From: Conexibacter sp. DBS9H8
GTDB lineage: Bacteria > Actinomycetota > Thermoleophilia > Solirubrobacterales > Solirubrobacteraceae
Length of the DNA stretch: 64,000 nt
NCBI RefSeq assembly: GCF_023330685.1
Contig: NZ_CP097128.1
Span: 2,418,001-2,482,000 of the forward strand
Direction of reading: 5' to 3'
In this document: one piece after another, positions 40,655 through 49,294 of the stretch
Layout: the number at the start of each line of letters is the position of its first letter
Position numbering within the stretch: the stretch's first letter is position 1
The notes under the pieces: model-generated
Told to the model about the DNA's origin: nothing
The model's database searches: none
The model's input: the letters and a program-made list of their open reading frames with translations, nothing else
Position numbers and translations under genes: made by a program

Positions 40655-41191
40655 CTAGTCGTAGGCGATCAGGGCGTGCACGTCAAAGGCGCCGAGCGCG
40701 GCGCGGCCGCCGAGGGCGGTCAGCTCGACGAGGAAGGCGCAGCCGACGACCTCGGCGCCGAGCTGCTGGACCAGCTCAGCGAGCGCGAGCGCCGTACCGC
40801 CGGTTGCGAGCAGGTCGTCGTGAATGAGCACGCGGGCCCCGCCGGCGAGCGCGTCCGCGTGCATCTCCAGGGCGTCAACTCCATACTCGAGGGCGTACTC
40901 GGCCATCACCGTCGCCGACGGCAGCTTGCCGCGCTTGCGGGCCGGCACGAAGCCGGCCCCGAGGGCCCGGGCGAGGGCGCCGCCGAGCATGAATCCGCGC
41001 GCCTCCGCCGCGACGACGAGGTCGACGGCATGAGGACGTGCGTACCGGGCCAGGCGTGAGACAGCGCCGTCGAGGGCGTCGGGGTTAAGCAGCAGCGGGG
41101 TGATGTCGCGAAAGACGATCCCGGGGGTCGGGAAGTCCGGGATGTCCCGGACGTAGCGGCGCAGGTCAAGTTCGCCGGGAGCATCATCCAT
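40655..41191 (-). CDS. apt: Adenine phosphoribosyltransferase
   Basis: About 178 aa. It salvages adenine to AMP with PRPP. DIPDFPTPGIVFRDITPLL (the Apt N-terminal signature), VVAAEARGFMLGGALA and the PRPP loop VLIHDDLLATGGTALA are present. ATG 41191 is preferred; GTG 41200 and 41203 upstream are possible because GAGGAAGG lies just before them. Note that the usual Apt loop reads VDDLLATGGT, while here it is HDDLLATGGT. Confidence 0.92.
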   Translation of the reverse strand: MDDAPGELDLRRYVRDIPDFPTPGIVFRDITPLLLNPDALDGAVSRLARYARPHAVDLVVAAEARGFMLGGALARALGAGFVPARKRGKLPSATVMAEYALEYGVDALEMHADALAGGARVLIHDDLLATGGTALALAELVQQLGAEVVGCAFLVELTALGGRAALGAFDVHALIAYD

Positions 41192-41228
41192 TCCGCCCAC
41201 CACCTTCCTCGATCACCGGCGGCGCGCC

Positions 41229-42020
41229 TCAGCCGGTGATCCGGCGCAGGTCACGAATGAGCAGGAGGTGCTTGAGGTGGGTGGTGACCGAGGCGAGGTT
41301 CTCCAGCGTCTCGATCGCCTCCTTGCGTCGCTCAGGGTTGCGGGACCTCAGCGCCGGGGCGAGGATCGACTGCAGCAGGGCCGCCTCACGGTCGGCGGAG
41401 CTGCGGAACACCCGCAGGTTGCGGCCGCCCACCCCGTAGCGGGCGAGCTCCGATACCGCGCGGACGATCTCGCGTTCGGTGTCGTCAAAGTAGCGCTGAC
41501 CGGCGCGCAGCTCCCCCTTGATCACGCCGAAGTCGACGAGCTCGGCGACGAGGGACGCCTCCGCGCCGGTGTCCTCAACGACGTCGTCGAGCGAGTAGAG
41601 AGCGCCGCTCGCGCTCGTGCTGATCGCCCCCCGCCGGACCGGACGGGTCTCCGCCACGGGCCCGGCCGCCACCTCACGGTCGGTGCGGCCGCCCGCCAGC
41701 TCCTGACGAATGACGCGCAGAGGCAGAAACTCGTCGCGCTGGAGGCGCAGGATCGTCCGCAGACGCTGGATGTCAGCCTGGCTGTAGAGGCGGTAGCCGC
41801 CCTGGGTGCGACGGGGGGCCAGCAGCTTCTGATCCTCGAGGTAGCGGATCTTGGAGATCGAGATGTCGGGAAACTCCTGCTCAAGGGCCTTGCAGACCGC
41901 TCCGATGGTGGCCGCCTTCTGGGAGCGGCGGTGCAGCTCAGCCGGGACCTCGAGCGCGCCGGCCAGGGCCGGCTCGGCCGCGCGGTCACCGTCGAGGGGC
42001 TGGTGGTCGAGGCTCGCCAT
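41229..42020 (-). CDS. ftsR: MerR-family regulator FtsR
   Basis: 263 aa. MerR helix-turn-helix at residues ~35-105: ATIGAVCKALEQEFPDISISKIRYLEDQKLLAPRRTQGGYRLYSQADIQRLRTILRLQRD. This extended 'PDIS-SKIR-LE--GL--P-RT--GYR-Y' form is that of FtsR, the actinobacterial activator of ftsZ. A second conserved module (GALYSLDDVVEDTGAEASLVAELVDFGVIKG) follows. The FHA gene ends 4 bases upstream; in mycobacteria and corynebacteria garA precedes ftsR too, which supports the name. ATG 42020. Confidence 0.88.
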   Translation of the reverse strand: MASLDHQPLDGDRAAEPALAGALEVPAELHRRSQKAATIGAVCKALEQEFPDISISKIRYLEDQKLLAPRRTQGGYRLYSQADIQRLRTILRLQRDEFLPLRVIRQELAGGRTDREVAAGPVAETRPVRRGAISTSASGALYSLDDVVEDTGAEASLVAELVDFGVIKGELRAGQRYFDDTEREIVRAVSELARYGVGGRNLRVFRSSADREAALLQSILAPALRSRNPERRKEAIETLENLASVTTHLKHLLLIRDLRRITG

Positions 42021-42024
42021 CAGA

Positions 42025-42495
42025 TCAGCGCTGCAGGAACGCGAGCTTGTATTTGCCGACCTGGAGCTCGTCGCCGTCGCTGAGCCGGTGGGACTCGATC
42101 CGCCGCCGATTGACGTACGTACCGTTGAGCGACCCACAGTCATCGAGGTAGAAGGCGGCTCCGCGCCGGACGATCACGGCATGGTCTCGGGAGACGGTGA
42201 CGTCGTCGAGAAACACGTCGCTGTCGGGCCGCCGGCCGACAGTGATCCGCTCGGCCCCGAGATCGAAGGACTCACCGGCGCGGCCGCCGCCGGCGCGGAT
42301 GACCAGGCTCGCCCCCGGGCCGCGGGCCGTGACAGGGAGAGACTCGAGGACGGTGCCGTCACCGGAGATCCGGAAGCTCGCCGTCGTCACCCCGGTCGAA
42401 CCGGGCGTCGCCCCAGCGAGAAATGCCCCGCAGCGGGCGCAGTAGTTCGCCCCGTCGGAGTTGGCAAAGCCGCACTCTGGACAGTGCAGGGCCAC
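42025..42495 (-). CDS. Zinc-ribbon FHA-domain protein (GarA/OdhI-like)
   Basis: 156 aa. An N-terminal zinc ribbon (HCPECGFANSDGANYCARCG, four Cys) is followed by a full FHA domain: ERITVGRRPDSDVFLDDVTVSRDHAVIVRRG, with GR, SRDH and SLNGTYVN that bind phosphothreonine. GarA/OdhI proteins bind and inhibit 2-oxoglutarate dehydrogenase and activate glutamate synthase, controlled by Ser/Thr kinases. The N-terminal ETTS kinase motif of true GarA is not seen here; instead there is a zinc ribbon, so the homology may be at domain level. It lies between the RsiG-like gene and ftsR. Confidence 0.82.
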   Translation of the reverse strand: MALHCPECGFANSDGANYCARCGAFLAGATPGSTGVTTASFRISGDGTVLESLPVTARGPGASLVIRAGGGRAGESFDLGAERITVGRRPDSDVFLDDVTVSRDHAVIVRRGAAFYLDDCGSLNGTYVNRRRIESHRLSDGDELQVGKYKLAFLQR

Positions 42496-42512
42496 CGGGA
42501 CGCCCTCGGGGC

Positions 42513-42773
42513 CTACAGGTCCTCGGAGGATCGGGTCGGGACGCGGCCCGTGAGAATGTCGGTGAGCCGGTCCACGTCAGCGCCGGAGATGACGAGCTCA
42601 CCGCCCTCCTCCCGCTTACGCAGCCGGTTGACGAGCTCCGCGCGGAGGATGTCGATCTTGCCGTGAAGGATCCGGCGCCGGTAGGATATCTCGGTCTCCT
42701 CCGCCGTCAGCTCGCTGATGAGGTCCTTGAGCTCCTGATCGTTCAGTAAGCCGAGGTCCGGGAACGTGTCCAT
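42513..42773 (-). CDS. RsiG-like coiled-coil protein (c-di-GMP-binding anti-sigma family)
   Basis: About 86 aa, almost wholly helical. LNDQELKDLISELTAEETEISYRRRILHGKIDILRAELVNRLRKREEGG forms a helical hairpin. It contains E-x3-S-x2-R-x3-H-x3-D, which matches the RsiG c-di-GMP motif E-x3-S-x2-R-x3-Q-x3-D except for His in place of Gln. RsiG binds c-di-GMP and holds the sigma factor WhiG in streptomycetes; the Rubrobacter form is a single-motif homodimer like this one. ATG 42773 has a GGGGG stretch before it. A cognate sigma factor is not in this window, so partner and activity are inference. Confidence 0.7.
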   Translation of the reverse strand: MDTFPDLGLLNDQELKDLISELTAEETEISYRRRILHGKIDILRAELVNRLRKREEGGELVISGADVDRLTDILTGRVPTRSSEDL

Positions 42774-42860
42774 GCGCCGCAAATCCCCCGTATCTTCGGG
42801 TCGGGTGTGAGGAAGGGCTCCTCCGACGGGAGTATACCCGTCCCCCGCTGAGGGTCAAGC

Positions 42861-43718
42861 TCAGCTTGAGGGTCCAGCGAGACGGGTCCGGCGGCGGTGC
42901 TCGAGGCCGACGCGAACGTAGGCGCCGGTGGCGGTGAGCGACAGCGCCATCCCGACCAGGAGAAGCACAACGGCGACGGTGTGCACCCCCGCCATCGCGA
43001 AGAACGGCGCGCCGAGGATCGGCGCGACCGCCAGACGGCCGAACCAGTTGATCTTGATGTCGACCTTGTGGTGGAGGGCGAACCGGGAGAGCGCGAGCAT
43101 GAACACCTCACGGGCGATCACAATCGCCAGGGCGACCCGCGGCAACAGGGCAAAGCGCCAGGCAACGGCCATCCCGGAGATGACGAGGCAACGGTCGACG
43201 ATCGGGTCCAGCAACGCCCCGAGCCGACTGAACTGACCGGTGAGCCGGGCGACGAAACCGTCGAGGTAGTCGGTCCAGCCGATGACCGCGAACAGCAGCA
43301 CAGCGGCGGTCGCGCGCCCGTGTGGGCTCGAGAACGCGACGGCGAGGAACACCGGGATGAGGGCGAGCCGGACATAACCGATCGCGTTGGGCAGCGTCCA
43401 CGGGTTGAGCGGCTGGCCGGCCTGGGTCGGGGCGGGCGGCGGTCCGGACCGGTCGAGGCCGAACAGTCGCGCCTTCGTACGGGCCCGGAGCTCCCGCGCG
43501 CGCGCCTTCGCGTCGGCCACCCGCTCGTTTGCCCGATCGACGGCCCCGGAGACGCGCTCGTTCGCGCGGTCGACCGCTTCGGCCACCCGCTCATTGGCTC
43601 GATCGACCGCGTCGGAGACCCGCTCGTTGGGACGCCCGCGCCCGCCCCCCTTGCCGCCGCGGCCGCGGTCCCCGCGCCGGCGCCGGCCCCGGCGGTCGTT
43701 CAGGGGAGGGTCCGCCAC
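42861..43718 (-). CDS. CDP-alcohol phosphatidyltransferase (PgsA-like) with N-terminal 11-residue repeats
   Basis: 285 aa. The CDP-alcohol phosphotransferase motif DG-x2-AR-x8-G-x3-D-x3-D is seen as DGFVARLTGQFSRLGALLDPIVD, and several hydrophobic helices follow. The likely reaction is glycerol-3-phosphate plus CDP-diacylglycerol to phosphatidylglycerophosphate. Unusual for the family, residues ~30-75 are four or more copies of an 11-mer (RANERV-[A/S]-x-AVD), which should be a long amphipathic helix. GTG 43718 overlaps the proS end by 19 bases, so the two genes are coupled. Confidence 0.87.
   Translation of the reverse strand: MADPPLNDRRGRRRRGDRGRGGKGGGRGRPNERVSDAVDRANERVAEAVDRANERVSGAVDRANERVADAKARARELRARTKARLFGLDRSGPPPAPTQAGQPLNPWTLPNAIGYVRLALIPVFLAVAFSSPHGRATAAVLLFAVIGWTDYLDGFVARLTGQFSRLGALLDPIVDRCLVISGMAVAWRFALLPRVALAIVIAREVFMLALSRFALHHKVDIKINWFGRLAVAPILGAPFFAMAGVHTVAVVLLLVGMALSLTATGAYVRVGLEHRRRTRLAGPSS
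43499..43631 (-). repeat. 33-bp tandem repeats encoding 11-residue helix repeats
   Basis: About four imperfect 33-base units inside the PgsA-like gene, each encoding a version of R-A-N-E-R-V-x-x-A-V-D. The DNA varies at synonymous sites, so selection acts on the protein repeat rather than on recent slippage. Confidence 0.7.
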
Positions 43719-45412
43719 AGCGCCGCCACCGCCTCCGCCGCCCCATCGATCGGAACCGTCGTCATCTCCGCCCCGCGGCGCCGCTGAACCTCGAGCTCGC
43801 CGGCGGCAAGGCCGCGGCGGCTGACGGTGACGCGCAGCGGACAGCCGAGCAGCTCGGCATCGGCGAACTTCTCCCCCGCGCCGGCGTCCCGGTCGTCGTA
43901 GATGACGTCGAGCCGGAGCCCGGCCAGCCGTTCGTAGAGGTCGTCGGCGAGCTCCCGCTCGGGCGACCCGGGCTTGCCGAGGCTGACGAGGTGGACGTCA
44001 AAGGGGGCGATCGCCCGCGGCCAGCTGATCCCGGCCGTGTCAGCGAACTGCTCGACCGCGGCGGCCGCGACCCGGGCGGGCCCGATGCCGTAGGAGCCCA
44101 TGAATACGGGGCGGCTCACCCCGTTGGCGTCCAGGTAGTTCGCCCCGAGCTTGGCCGAGTAGTAGTCGTCGAGCTTGAAGATGTTGCCGACCTCGATCGC
44201 CGGCTCGATGCGGATCGGTTCGCCGCCGATCGTGTCGGCGGCGGTGACCTCCCGCAGGTCGGCGAGCTCGTAGGTGAAGTCGCGGCCGGCCTGGACACCG
44301 CGCAGGTGCGTGTCGGCCCGGTTGGCCCCGGCGACGTAGCCGCCGGGGGCGGCCACGATCGCCGCATCAAGCACGACCCGCACCCCCGGGTCGCGCATCC
44401 CGACCGGCCCGAGGTATCCGGGAGGACCGATCCGGTCGGCGATCTCTGCGGCGGTCGCCTGACGGAACGGGGAGCCGAAGAAACGCCGCAGCTTGACGTC
44501 ATTGACGCGGTGGTCGCCGCGCAGGAGGATGAGGACGAGCTCCTCGGACCCGTCGGCGAGCTGCTTGACGACCGGAAACGCCTTGGTCAGCGCGGCGGCG
44601 GGCAGTGTGAGAAAGGCGGCGAGCGACTCGATCGTGTCGGTGTCAGGTGTCGACACCGCTTCGGGCTCGGGCAGAGCCGGCGGCAGCTCAACGCGCACCG
44701 CGTCGGCACTGGCGACCTCGAGGTTGGCGACATAGCCGTTCGGGCCGATGACGACGTCGTTCTCACCGGCCGCGCACGGGGCCATGTACTCCCCGGATTC
44801 GCGGCCGTACATCAGCCCGACGTCAGCGAGCGCCCGGTACCAGACGATGCCGCAGCGGTCGAAGATCTTCGCGTACGCCTCAGCGTGACGGTCATAGCTG
44901 AGGTCGAGCCCCTGGGCGTCCCGATCGAAGCTGTAGGAATCCTTCATCACGAACTCGCGGGTCCGCAGCACGCCCGCTCGGGGCCGCGCCTCATCACGCT
45001 CTTTGACCTGGAACTGGTAGACGGTCTGGGGGAGGTCGCGGTATGAGCGGATCATCCCCGCCGCGTGCGTGGTCACCGCCTCCTCATGGGTCATCGCCAA
45101 CACCATCTCTGCCTCTTTACGGTCCCGCAGCTTAAACAGCTCATCGACCCCGTAGCGACCCGTCCGCCGCCACGCGTCGGCGGGCTGAAGCAGCGGCATC
45201 AGCAGCTCCTGGCCGCCGATCGCGTCCATCTCCTCGCGGATGATCGCGACGATCTTCTGATGGACCCGCCATCCGGCCGGCAACCAGGTCCACAGGCCCG
45301 CGCCGACCTGGCGCACGAGCCCGGCCCGGACCATCAGCTTGTGGCTCACAGCCTCGGCATCCGCCGGGGCCTCACGTTCGGTGGGGAGAAGATAGTGAGA
45401 GAGGCGCGTCAT
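43700..45412 (-). CDS. proS: Prolyl-tRNA synthetase
   Basis: 570 aa, the bacterial long form with an editing (INS) domain in the middle. Class II motifs: MPLLQPADAWRRTGRYG, the TREFVMKDSYSF motif 2 region (RTREFVMKDSYSFD), and the motif 3 region near GSYGIGPARVAAAAVEQ. The C-terminal anticodon-binding domain has DVHLVSLGK and the DDRDAGAGEKFADAELLG signature. ATG 45412 agrees with the family start (MTRLSHYLLPT); no Shine-Dalgarno is visible. Adjacent to the PgsA-like gene and near ispG. Confidence 0.96.
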   Translation of the reverse strand: MTRLSHYLLPTEREAPADAEAVSHKLMVRAGLVRQVGAGLWTWLPAGWRVHQKIVAIIREEMDAIGGQELLMPLLQPADAWRRTGRYGVDELFKLRDRKEAEMVLAMTHEEAVTTHAAGMIRSYRDLPQTVYQFQVKERDEARPRAGVLRTREFVMKDSYSFDRDAQGLDLSYDRHAEAYAKIFDRCGIVWYRALADVGLMYGRESGEYMAPCAAGENDVVIGPNGYVANLEVASADAVRVELPPALPEPEAVSTPDTDTIESLAAFLTLPAAALTKAFPVVKQLADGSEELVLILLRGDHRVNDVKLRRFFGSPFRQATAAEIADRIGPPGYLGPVGMRDPGVRVVLDAAIVAAPGGYVAGANRADTHLRGVQAGRDFTYELADLREVTAADTIGGEPIRIEPAIEVGNIFKLDDYYSAKLGANYLDANGVSRPVFMGSYGIGPARVAAAAVEQFADTAGISWPRAIAPFDVHLVSLGKPGSPERELADDLYERLAGLRLDVIYDDRDAGAGEKFADAELLGCPLRVTVSRRGLAAGELEVQRRRGAEMTTVPIDGAAEAVAALWRTLP

Positions 45413-45532
45413 GAAGGAGCCAAGCGTACCCGCGGTGCCGTCGCACGGACGCCGTGGAGCCAAAAGCCCACGGCGCCCGCCGCAAGCGCTCTGATAAAAG
45501 GCTGAGAGAGACCCTCGACCAAGGAGAACCGC

Positions 45533-46138
45533 ATGGCCTTCACCGTTCCGCCGCTTCCCTACGACGCCGGCGCCCTCGAGCCCCACATCGACGCCCAGAC
45601 GATGGAGATCCACCACGACAAGCACCACCAGGCGTACGTGACAAACGCGAACGCGGCGCTGGAGGGCACCGCCTGGGCGGACATGCCGGTCGAGGAACTG
45701 CTGACCAAGCTCGGCGAGCTTCCGGCCGACAAGCAGGGCCCGGTCCGCAACAACGCCGGCGGCCACTACAACCACTCCCTGTTCTGGGAGTCACTCGCCG
45801 GGGACGGCGGCGGCGAGCCCGACGGTGCCCTCGGTGAGGCGATCACCGCGACCTTCGGCTCCTTCGCGGAGTTCAAGACCCAGATCAAGGCGGCAGGCGC
45901 AGGCCGCTTCGGCTCCGGCTGGGCCTGGCTCGTGCACAACGGCTCCGGTCTGGCGATCGTCTCCACCCCGAACCAGGACAACCCGATCTCCGACGGCCAG
46001 ACGCCGCTGCTCGGCATCGACGTGTGGGAGCACGCCTACTACCTCAAGTACCAGAACCGCCGCCCCGACTACCTCGAGGCGATCTTCAACGTGATCAACT
46101 GGTCGACGGTCGCCGACCGCTACACCAAGGTCGCCTAA
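45533..46138 (+). CDS. sodA: Superoxide dismutase, Mn-type by residues
   Basis: 201 aa. Metal ligands His27 (MEIHHDKHH), His81 ([10 protein letters not shown]), Asp163 and His167 ([10 protein letters not shown]) are all present. Gly77 with a Gln near 148 (STPNQDN) is the residue pair of Mn-type enzymes, while Fe-types have Ala/Gln at other places. Destroys superoxide in the cytoplasm. The start is well set: AAGGAG 6-7 bases before ATG 45533. A weak hairpin separates it from the converging ispG. Confidence 0.96.
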   Translation: MAFTVPPLPYDAGALEPHIDAQTMEIHHDKHHQAYVTNANAALEGTAWADMPVEELLTKLGELPADKQGPVRNNAGGHYNHSLFWESLAGDGGGEPDGALGEAITATFGSFAEFKTQIKAAGAGRFGSGWAWLVHNGSGLAIVSTPNQDNPISDGQTPLLGIDVWEHAYYLKYQNRRPDYLEAIFNVINWSTVADRYTKVA

Positions 46139-46149
46139 CCGCGGAGCGT

Positions 46150-46192
46150 GCCGGTCCCGGCGGGAGCCCTCCGCGGCCTCCGCCGGACCGGC
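46150..46192. terminator. Stem-loop between sodA and ispG
   Basis: GCCGGTCCCGGCGG (46150-46163) pairs with CCGCCGGACCGGC (46180-46192) with one bulge and a 16-base loop; it sits between converging genes. Confidence 0.5.
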
Positions 46193-46201
46193 CTCGCCGC
46201 G

Positions 46202-47503
46202 TCAGGCGGCCGCGGGCTCGGCGGCCCCGGCGGCGTCCCCGCCGGCCGTCGCCCCGGGGCGTTGAAAACGCCGGCCGGCGACCGGTGACTCGGCCTCGCG
46301 GGCCGCAGCCGCCTGGGCGGCCTCCGTCTCGGCGGCCGCCCGCTCGGCGGCGGCGAGGCGCTCGGGGGTGACCGCCGTGTCGTCCTCGTTCTCCGACAGC
46401 CACCGGGCCGCCTCCGCTGAGGCCCGCTCATCCACGAGCACCCGCTTCCCGGCCGCGTAGTAGCGGTCGATCTCGGCAAACAGCTCATCGACAAGCCGGT
46501 CGGTCGGCACCTTCTTCAGCGGCTGCCCCTTGGCGTAGATCATGCCGGCGTCCTTGGCCCCGGTGATGCCGAAGTCCGCGTGCCGCGCCTCGCCGATCCC
46601 GTTGACCGCACACCCGAGCACCGACACTTCGATCGGGTCCTCGTAGGCCTCGAGGCGGCGTTCGACCTCGGCGACGACGGTGTCCATGTCGAACTGCAGG
46701 CGCCCACAGGTCGGGCAGGCGATGAGATCCGGGCCACGGCGCCGCAGTCGCAGCGCCTTGAGGATCTCCCAGGCGACCTTGACCTCCTCCTCGGCGTGGA
46801 AGGTCGACAGCGAGATGCGGATCGTGTCACCGATCCCGTCGGCGAGCAGCGTGCCGAGACCGACGGCGGACTTGATCGAGCCTGACCACTTGGTGCCCGC
46901 CTCGGTGATGCCGAGGTGCAGCGGATAAGGGATCTTCTCGGCGAGCAGCCGGTTCGAAGCGATCGTGTTCGGCACGCTCGTCGATTTCATCGACACCTTG
47001 AAGTTGTCGAACTCGAGGCTCTCCATCAGCTCGACGAACTGCAGCGCGGCGGCGACGAGCGCCTCGACCGGGTTGGTGAACTCGAGCTCGCGCAGGTTCT
47101 CCGGCAGCGAGCCGGAGTTGACGCCGACCCGAATCGGCACGCCGGCGAGCTTCGCCTTGGCGACGACCTCCGCGACCTTGTCGGGCCCGCCGATGTTGCC
47201 CGGGTTGAGTCGGATGCAATGGGCGCCGGCGTCGATTGCCTTGAGCGCGAGCGTGTGGTTGAAGTGGATGTCGGCGATCACCGGGATCGGCGACTGGGCG
47301 ACGATCGTCGCGAGCGCGTCGACGTCCTTCTCGCGCGGGACCGCGCAGCGGACGACGTCCGCTCCCGCCTCGGCGACCCGGCGGATCTGGGCGAGCGTCG
47401 CGGCGATGTCGGCCGTCTCGGTCTTGGTCATCGTCTGAACGACGACGGGGGCACCGCCGCCGATCGGCACTCCACCGACATGGATTTGGCGTTCTGAGGC
47501 CAT
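46202..47503 (-). CDS. ispG: 4-hydroxy-3-methylbut-2-en-1-yl diphosphate synthase
   Basis: 433 aa. Iron-sulfur enzyme of the MEP isoprenoid pathway. VVVQTMTKTETADIAATLAQIRRVAEAGADVVRCAVP, IPVIADIHFNHTLALKA, IRLNPGNIGG and the cluster ligands CPTCGR and later CAVNGIGEA(R) are typical. ATG 47503 matches the family start; a much longer open frame running to 49126 is a shadow of the plus-strand glycosidase gene. The last ~80 residues are an Ala/Glu-rich tail beyond the usual end. In many actinobacteria ispG is next to rseP and proS; here it is separated from rseP by about 12 kb. Confidence 0.95.
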   Translation of the reverse strand: MASERQIHVGGVPIGGGAPVVVQTMTKTETADIAATLAQIRRVAEAGADVVRCAVPREKDVDALATIVAQSPIPVIADIHFNHTLALKAIDAGAHCIRLNPGNIGGPDKVAEVVAKAKLAGVPIRVGVNSGSLPENLRELEFTNPVEALVAAALQFVELMESLEFDNFKVSMKSTSVPNTIASNRLLAEKIPYPLHLGITEAGTKWSGSIKSAVGLGTLLADGIGDTIRISLSTFHAEEEVKVAWEILKALRLRRRGPDLIACPTCGRLQFDMDTVVAEVERRLEAYEDPIEVSVLGCAVNGIGEARHADFGITGAKDAGMIYAKGQPLKKVPTDRLVDELFAEIDRYYAAGKRVLVDERASAEAARWLSENEDDTAVTPERLAAAERAAAETEAAQAAAAREAESPVAGRRFQRPGATAGGDAAGAAEPAAA

Positions 47504-47629
47504 CGGGGGAAAGTCTAGAGCCCGCCGAGCCATTCGCCGGGCCCGTCGCGCGTGTGCCTCCAGCCCTTCACCGGGACTGGTCACGGCAAATGCGCAACTT
47601 TCCTCTCGGCGATCTGGTTCCTTGTAGTG

Positions 47630-49213
47630 ATGCCCCTGAGAAAGACACTCCCCGTCACCCTCGCACTGGTCGCCGCGGTGTGCGCGCTCGCCGTGCCGAA
47701 GGCGCTGGCGAATCCCCGCCTCGTGACGATCATGCAGGACAACAACGCGATCAACGCCCACCCGCTCGCCGCGCTCGCGAAGATGCGCTCGATGGGCGTG
47801 ACGATGGTCAAATACGCCGTCTACTGGAAGTACGTCTCCCCCGACCCGAACGCCACCCGAGCCCCCGCCGGCGCGACGAACCCGGCGATCTACTATCCGG
47901 AGTTCGGCCAGCTCGATCAGATCGACCAGGACGCGGCGAAGGTCGGGATCAAGCTTGGCTTCATGGTCACCGCCCCCGCCCCCCGGTGGGCGAGCGGCAA
48001 CGTCCAGGGCACACTGCGCCCCTCCGACGCGGCCTTCCGGACCTTCATGGCGGCGCTCGGCGCCCGCTACAGCGGCCGGGTGCCGGGACTGCCGGCGGTG
48101 CGCTGGTGGTCGATCTGGAACGAGCCCAACTACATCCCGAACCTCGCCCCCCAGACCGTCGGCTCGACCTACGTCGCCGCCGACCTCTACCGCGGTCTGC
48201 TCGGGGCCGCCTGGAGCGGCCTGGAGGCAACCGGTCACCGGCCCGGCCCGGACACGATCCTGTTCGGTGAGGTCGCTCCGCGCGGCATCGCCGGGCCCCG
48301 CAGCGGCAACGGTGCCGGGATCAAGCCGGTCCAGTTCATCGCCTCGCTCTACTGCGAGACGACGGCGGGACGCCGGCTCACCGGCAGGGTCGCCGCAAGC
48401 AACGGCTGTGGAGCGAACCCGACCGCGTTCCGGCGCGCCAACCCGGCGCTGTTCGACGCCTCCGGATTTGCCGACCACCCCTACGCACAGGGCACCGCCC
48501 CTGACGTGCCCACCTACGACTGCCTCCACCACGGCTGGACCTTCTGTGAGAACCCGCGGACCAAGAAGGGCGATCCACTGTGGACCGACCTCGGTGAGCT
48601 CGCCCACCTGACAACGATCCTCGACCGTTCTCAGCACACGTACGGCTCCGGTCGCAAACTGCCGATCTGGAACACCGAGTACGGCTACTGGACCGCGCCC
48701 CCCGGCCACAATCCGTGCCGTGGCGCGGCCCCATCCAACTGCGATCTCAGCCTCAGCACGGCCGCTCTGTACCTCAACTGGGCCGAGTACATCTCCTACA
48801 TGAACCCGCGCCTGATGAGCATCGCCCAGTACCAGCTCTATGACCCGATCAGCGGCGGATGGACCGACGGGCTGCTCACCAACAGCGGGGCGCCACGGCT
48901 GACCTACGACGCCTATGAGATGCCGCTGTTCATGCCGACGACCTCCGTCGCCCACCCGGCAAACCTGAAGATCTGGGGCGGGGTGCGCCCGGCGGCGTTC
49001 AACGCCGGCGCCTACCACATCGCCCCGGTCGTCGAGATCCAGTTCAAGGGAACGAAGGGCGGCTACCGGACGGTGCGCACGCTCCGCGTGTCCGGCCCGG
49101 CCGGCTACTTCAGCACCTTCGTGCACTTCACCGGATCGGGGTCCGTGCGGCTCGCCTACCGGACGGGACGTACGACGCTGTTCAGCCGCGCCCAGGCGAT
49201 CAGCGTCCGTTGA
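47630..49213 (+). CDS. Secreted clan GH-A glycoside hydrolase-like protein, paralog 1
   Basis: 527 aa. A Sec signal peptide (MPLRKTLPVT, hydrophobic, cleavage near ALANP) is followed by a TIM-barrel-type sequence: GVTMVKYAVYWKYVSP, RWWSIWNEPNYIPNL with the acid/base Glu165 in NEP, ADHPYAQG and the nucleophile region IWNTEYGYW. Clan GH-A enzymes cleave beta-glycosides with retention; the family within the clan is not decided, and a beta-sandwich-like C-terminal part (LKIWGGVRP..., RTLRVSGPAGYFSTFV) is shared with the two paralogs. Start at ATG 47630 has no clear ribosome site. Probable substrate: a plant or cell-wall polysaccharide. Confidence 0.75.
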   Translation: MPLRKTLPVTLALVAAVCALAVPKALANPRLVTIMQDNNAINAHPLAALAKMRSMGVTMVKYAVYWKYVSPDPNATRAPAGATNPAIYYPEFGQLDQIDQDAAKVGIKLGFMVTAPAPRWASGNVQGTLRPSDAAFRTFMAALGARYSGRVPGLPAVRWWSIWNEPNYIPNLAPQTVGSTYVAADLYRGLLGAAWSGLEATGHRPGPDTILFGEVAPRGIAGPRSGNGAGIKPVQFIASLYCETTAGRRLTGRVAASNGCGANPTAFRRANPALFDASGFADHPYAQGTAPDVPTYDCLHHGWTFCENPRTKKGDPLWTDLGELAHLTTILDRSQHTYGSGRKLPIWNTEYGYWTAPPGHNPCRGAAPSNCDLSLSTAALYLNWAEYISYMNPRLMSIAQYQLYDPISGGWTDGLLTNSGAPRLTYDAYEMPLFMPTTSVAHPANLKIWGGVRPAAFNAGAYHIAPVVEIQFKGTKGGYRTVRTLRVSGPAGYFSTFVHFTGSGSVRLAYRTGRTTLFSRAQAISVR

Positions 49214-49294
49214 GACGGTCCGGGGCGGGGCTCCCGTGTGGGCTCCGCCCCGGACCCCGGTATGCAGGCGTCCTCCGGGGAGCGGCGGCTCGCC

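Noticed and set aside
43499-43631. 33-bp repeats as a CRISPR array
   Set aside because: The units are contiguous without spacers, vary at synonymous positions and lie in frame inside the PgsA-like gene.
46202-49126. A 974-codon open frame on the minus strand reaching far beyond ispG
   Set aside because: Only 46202-47503 encodes IspG. The upstream part is the low-complexity antisense shadow of the glycosidase gene at 47630, a common effect of high GC.
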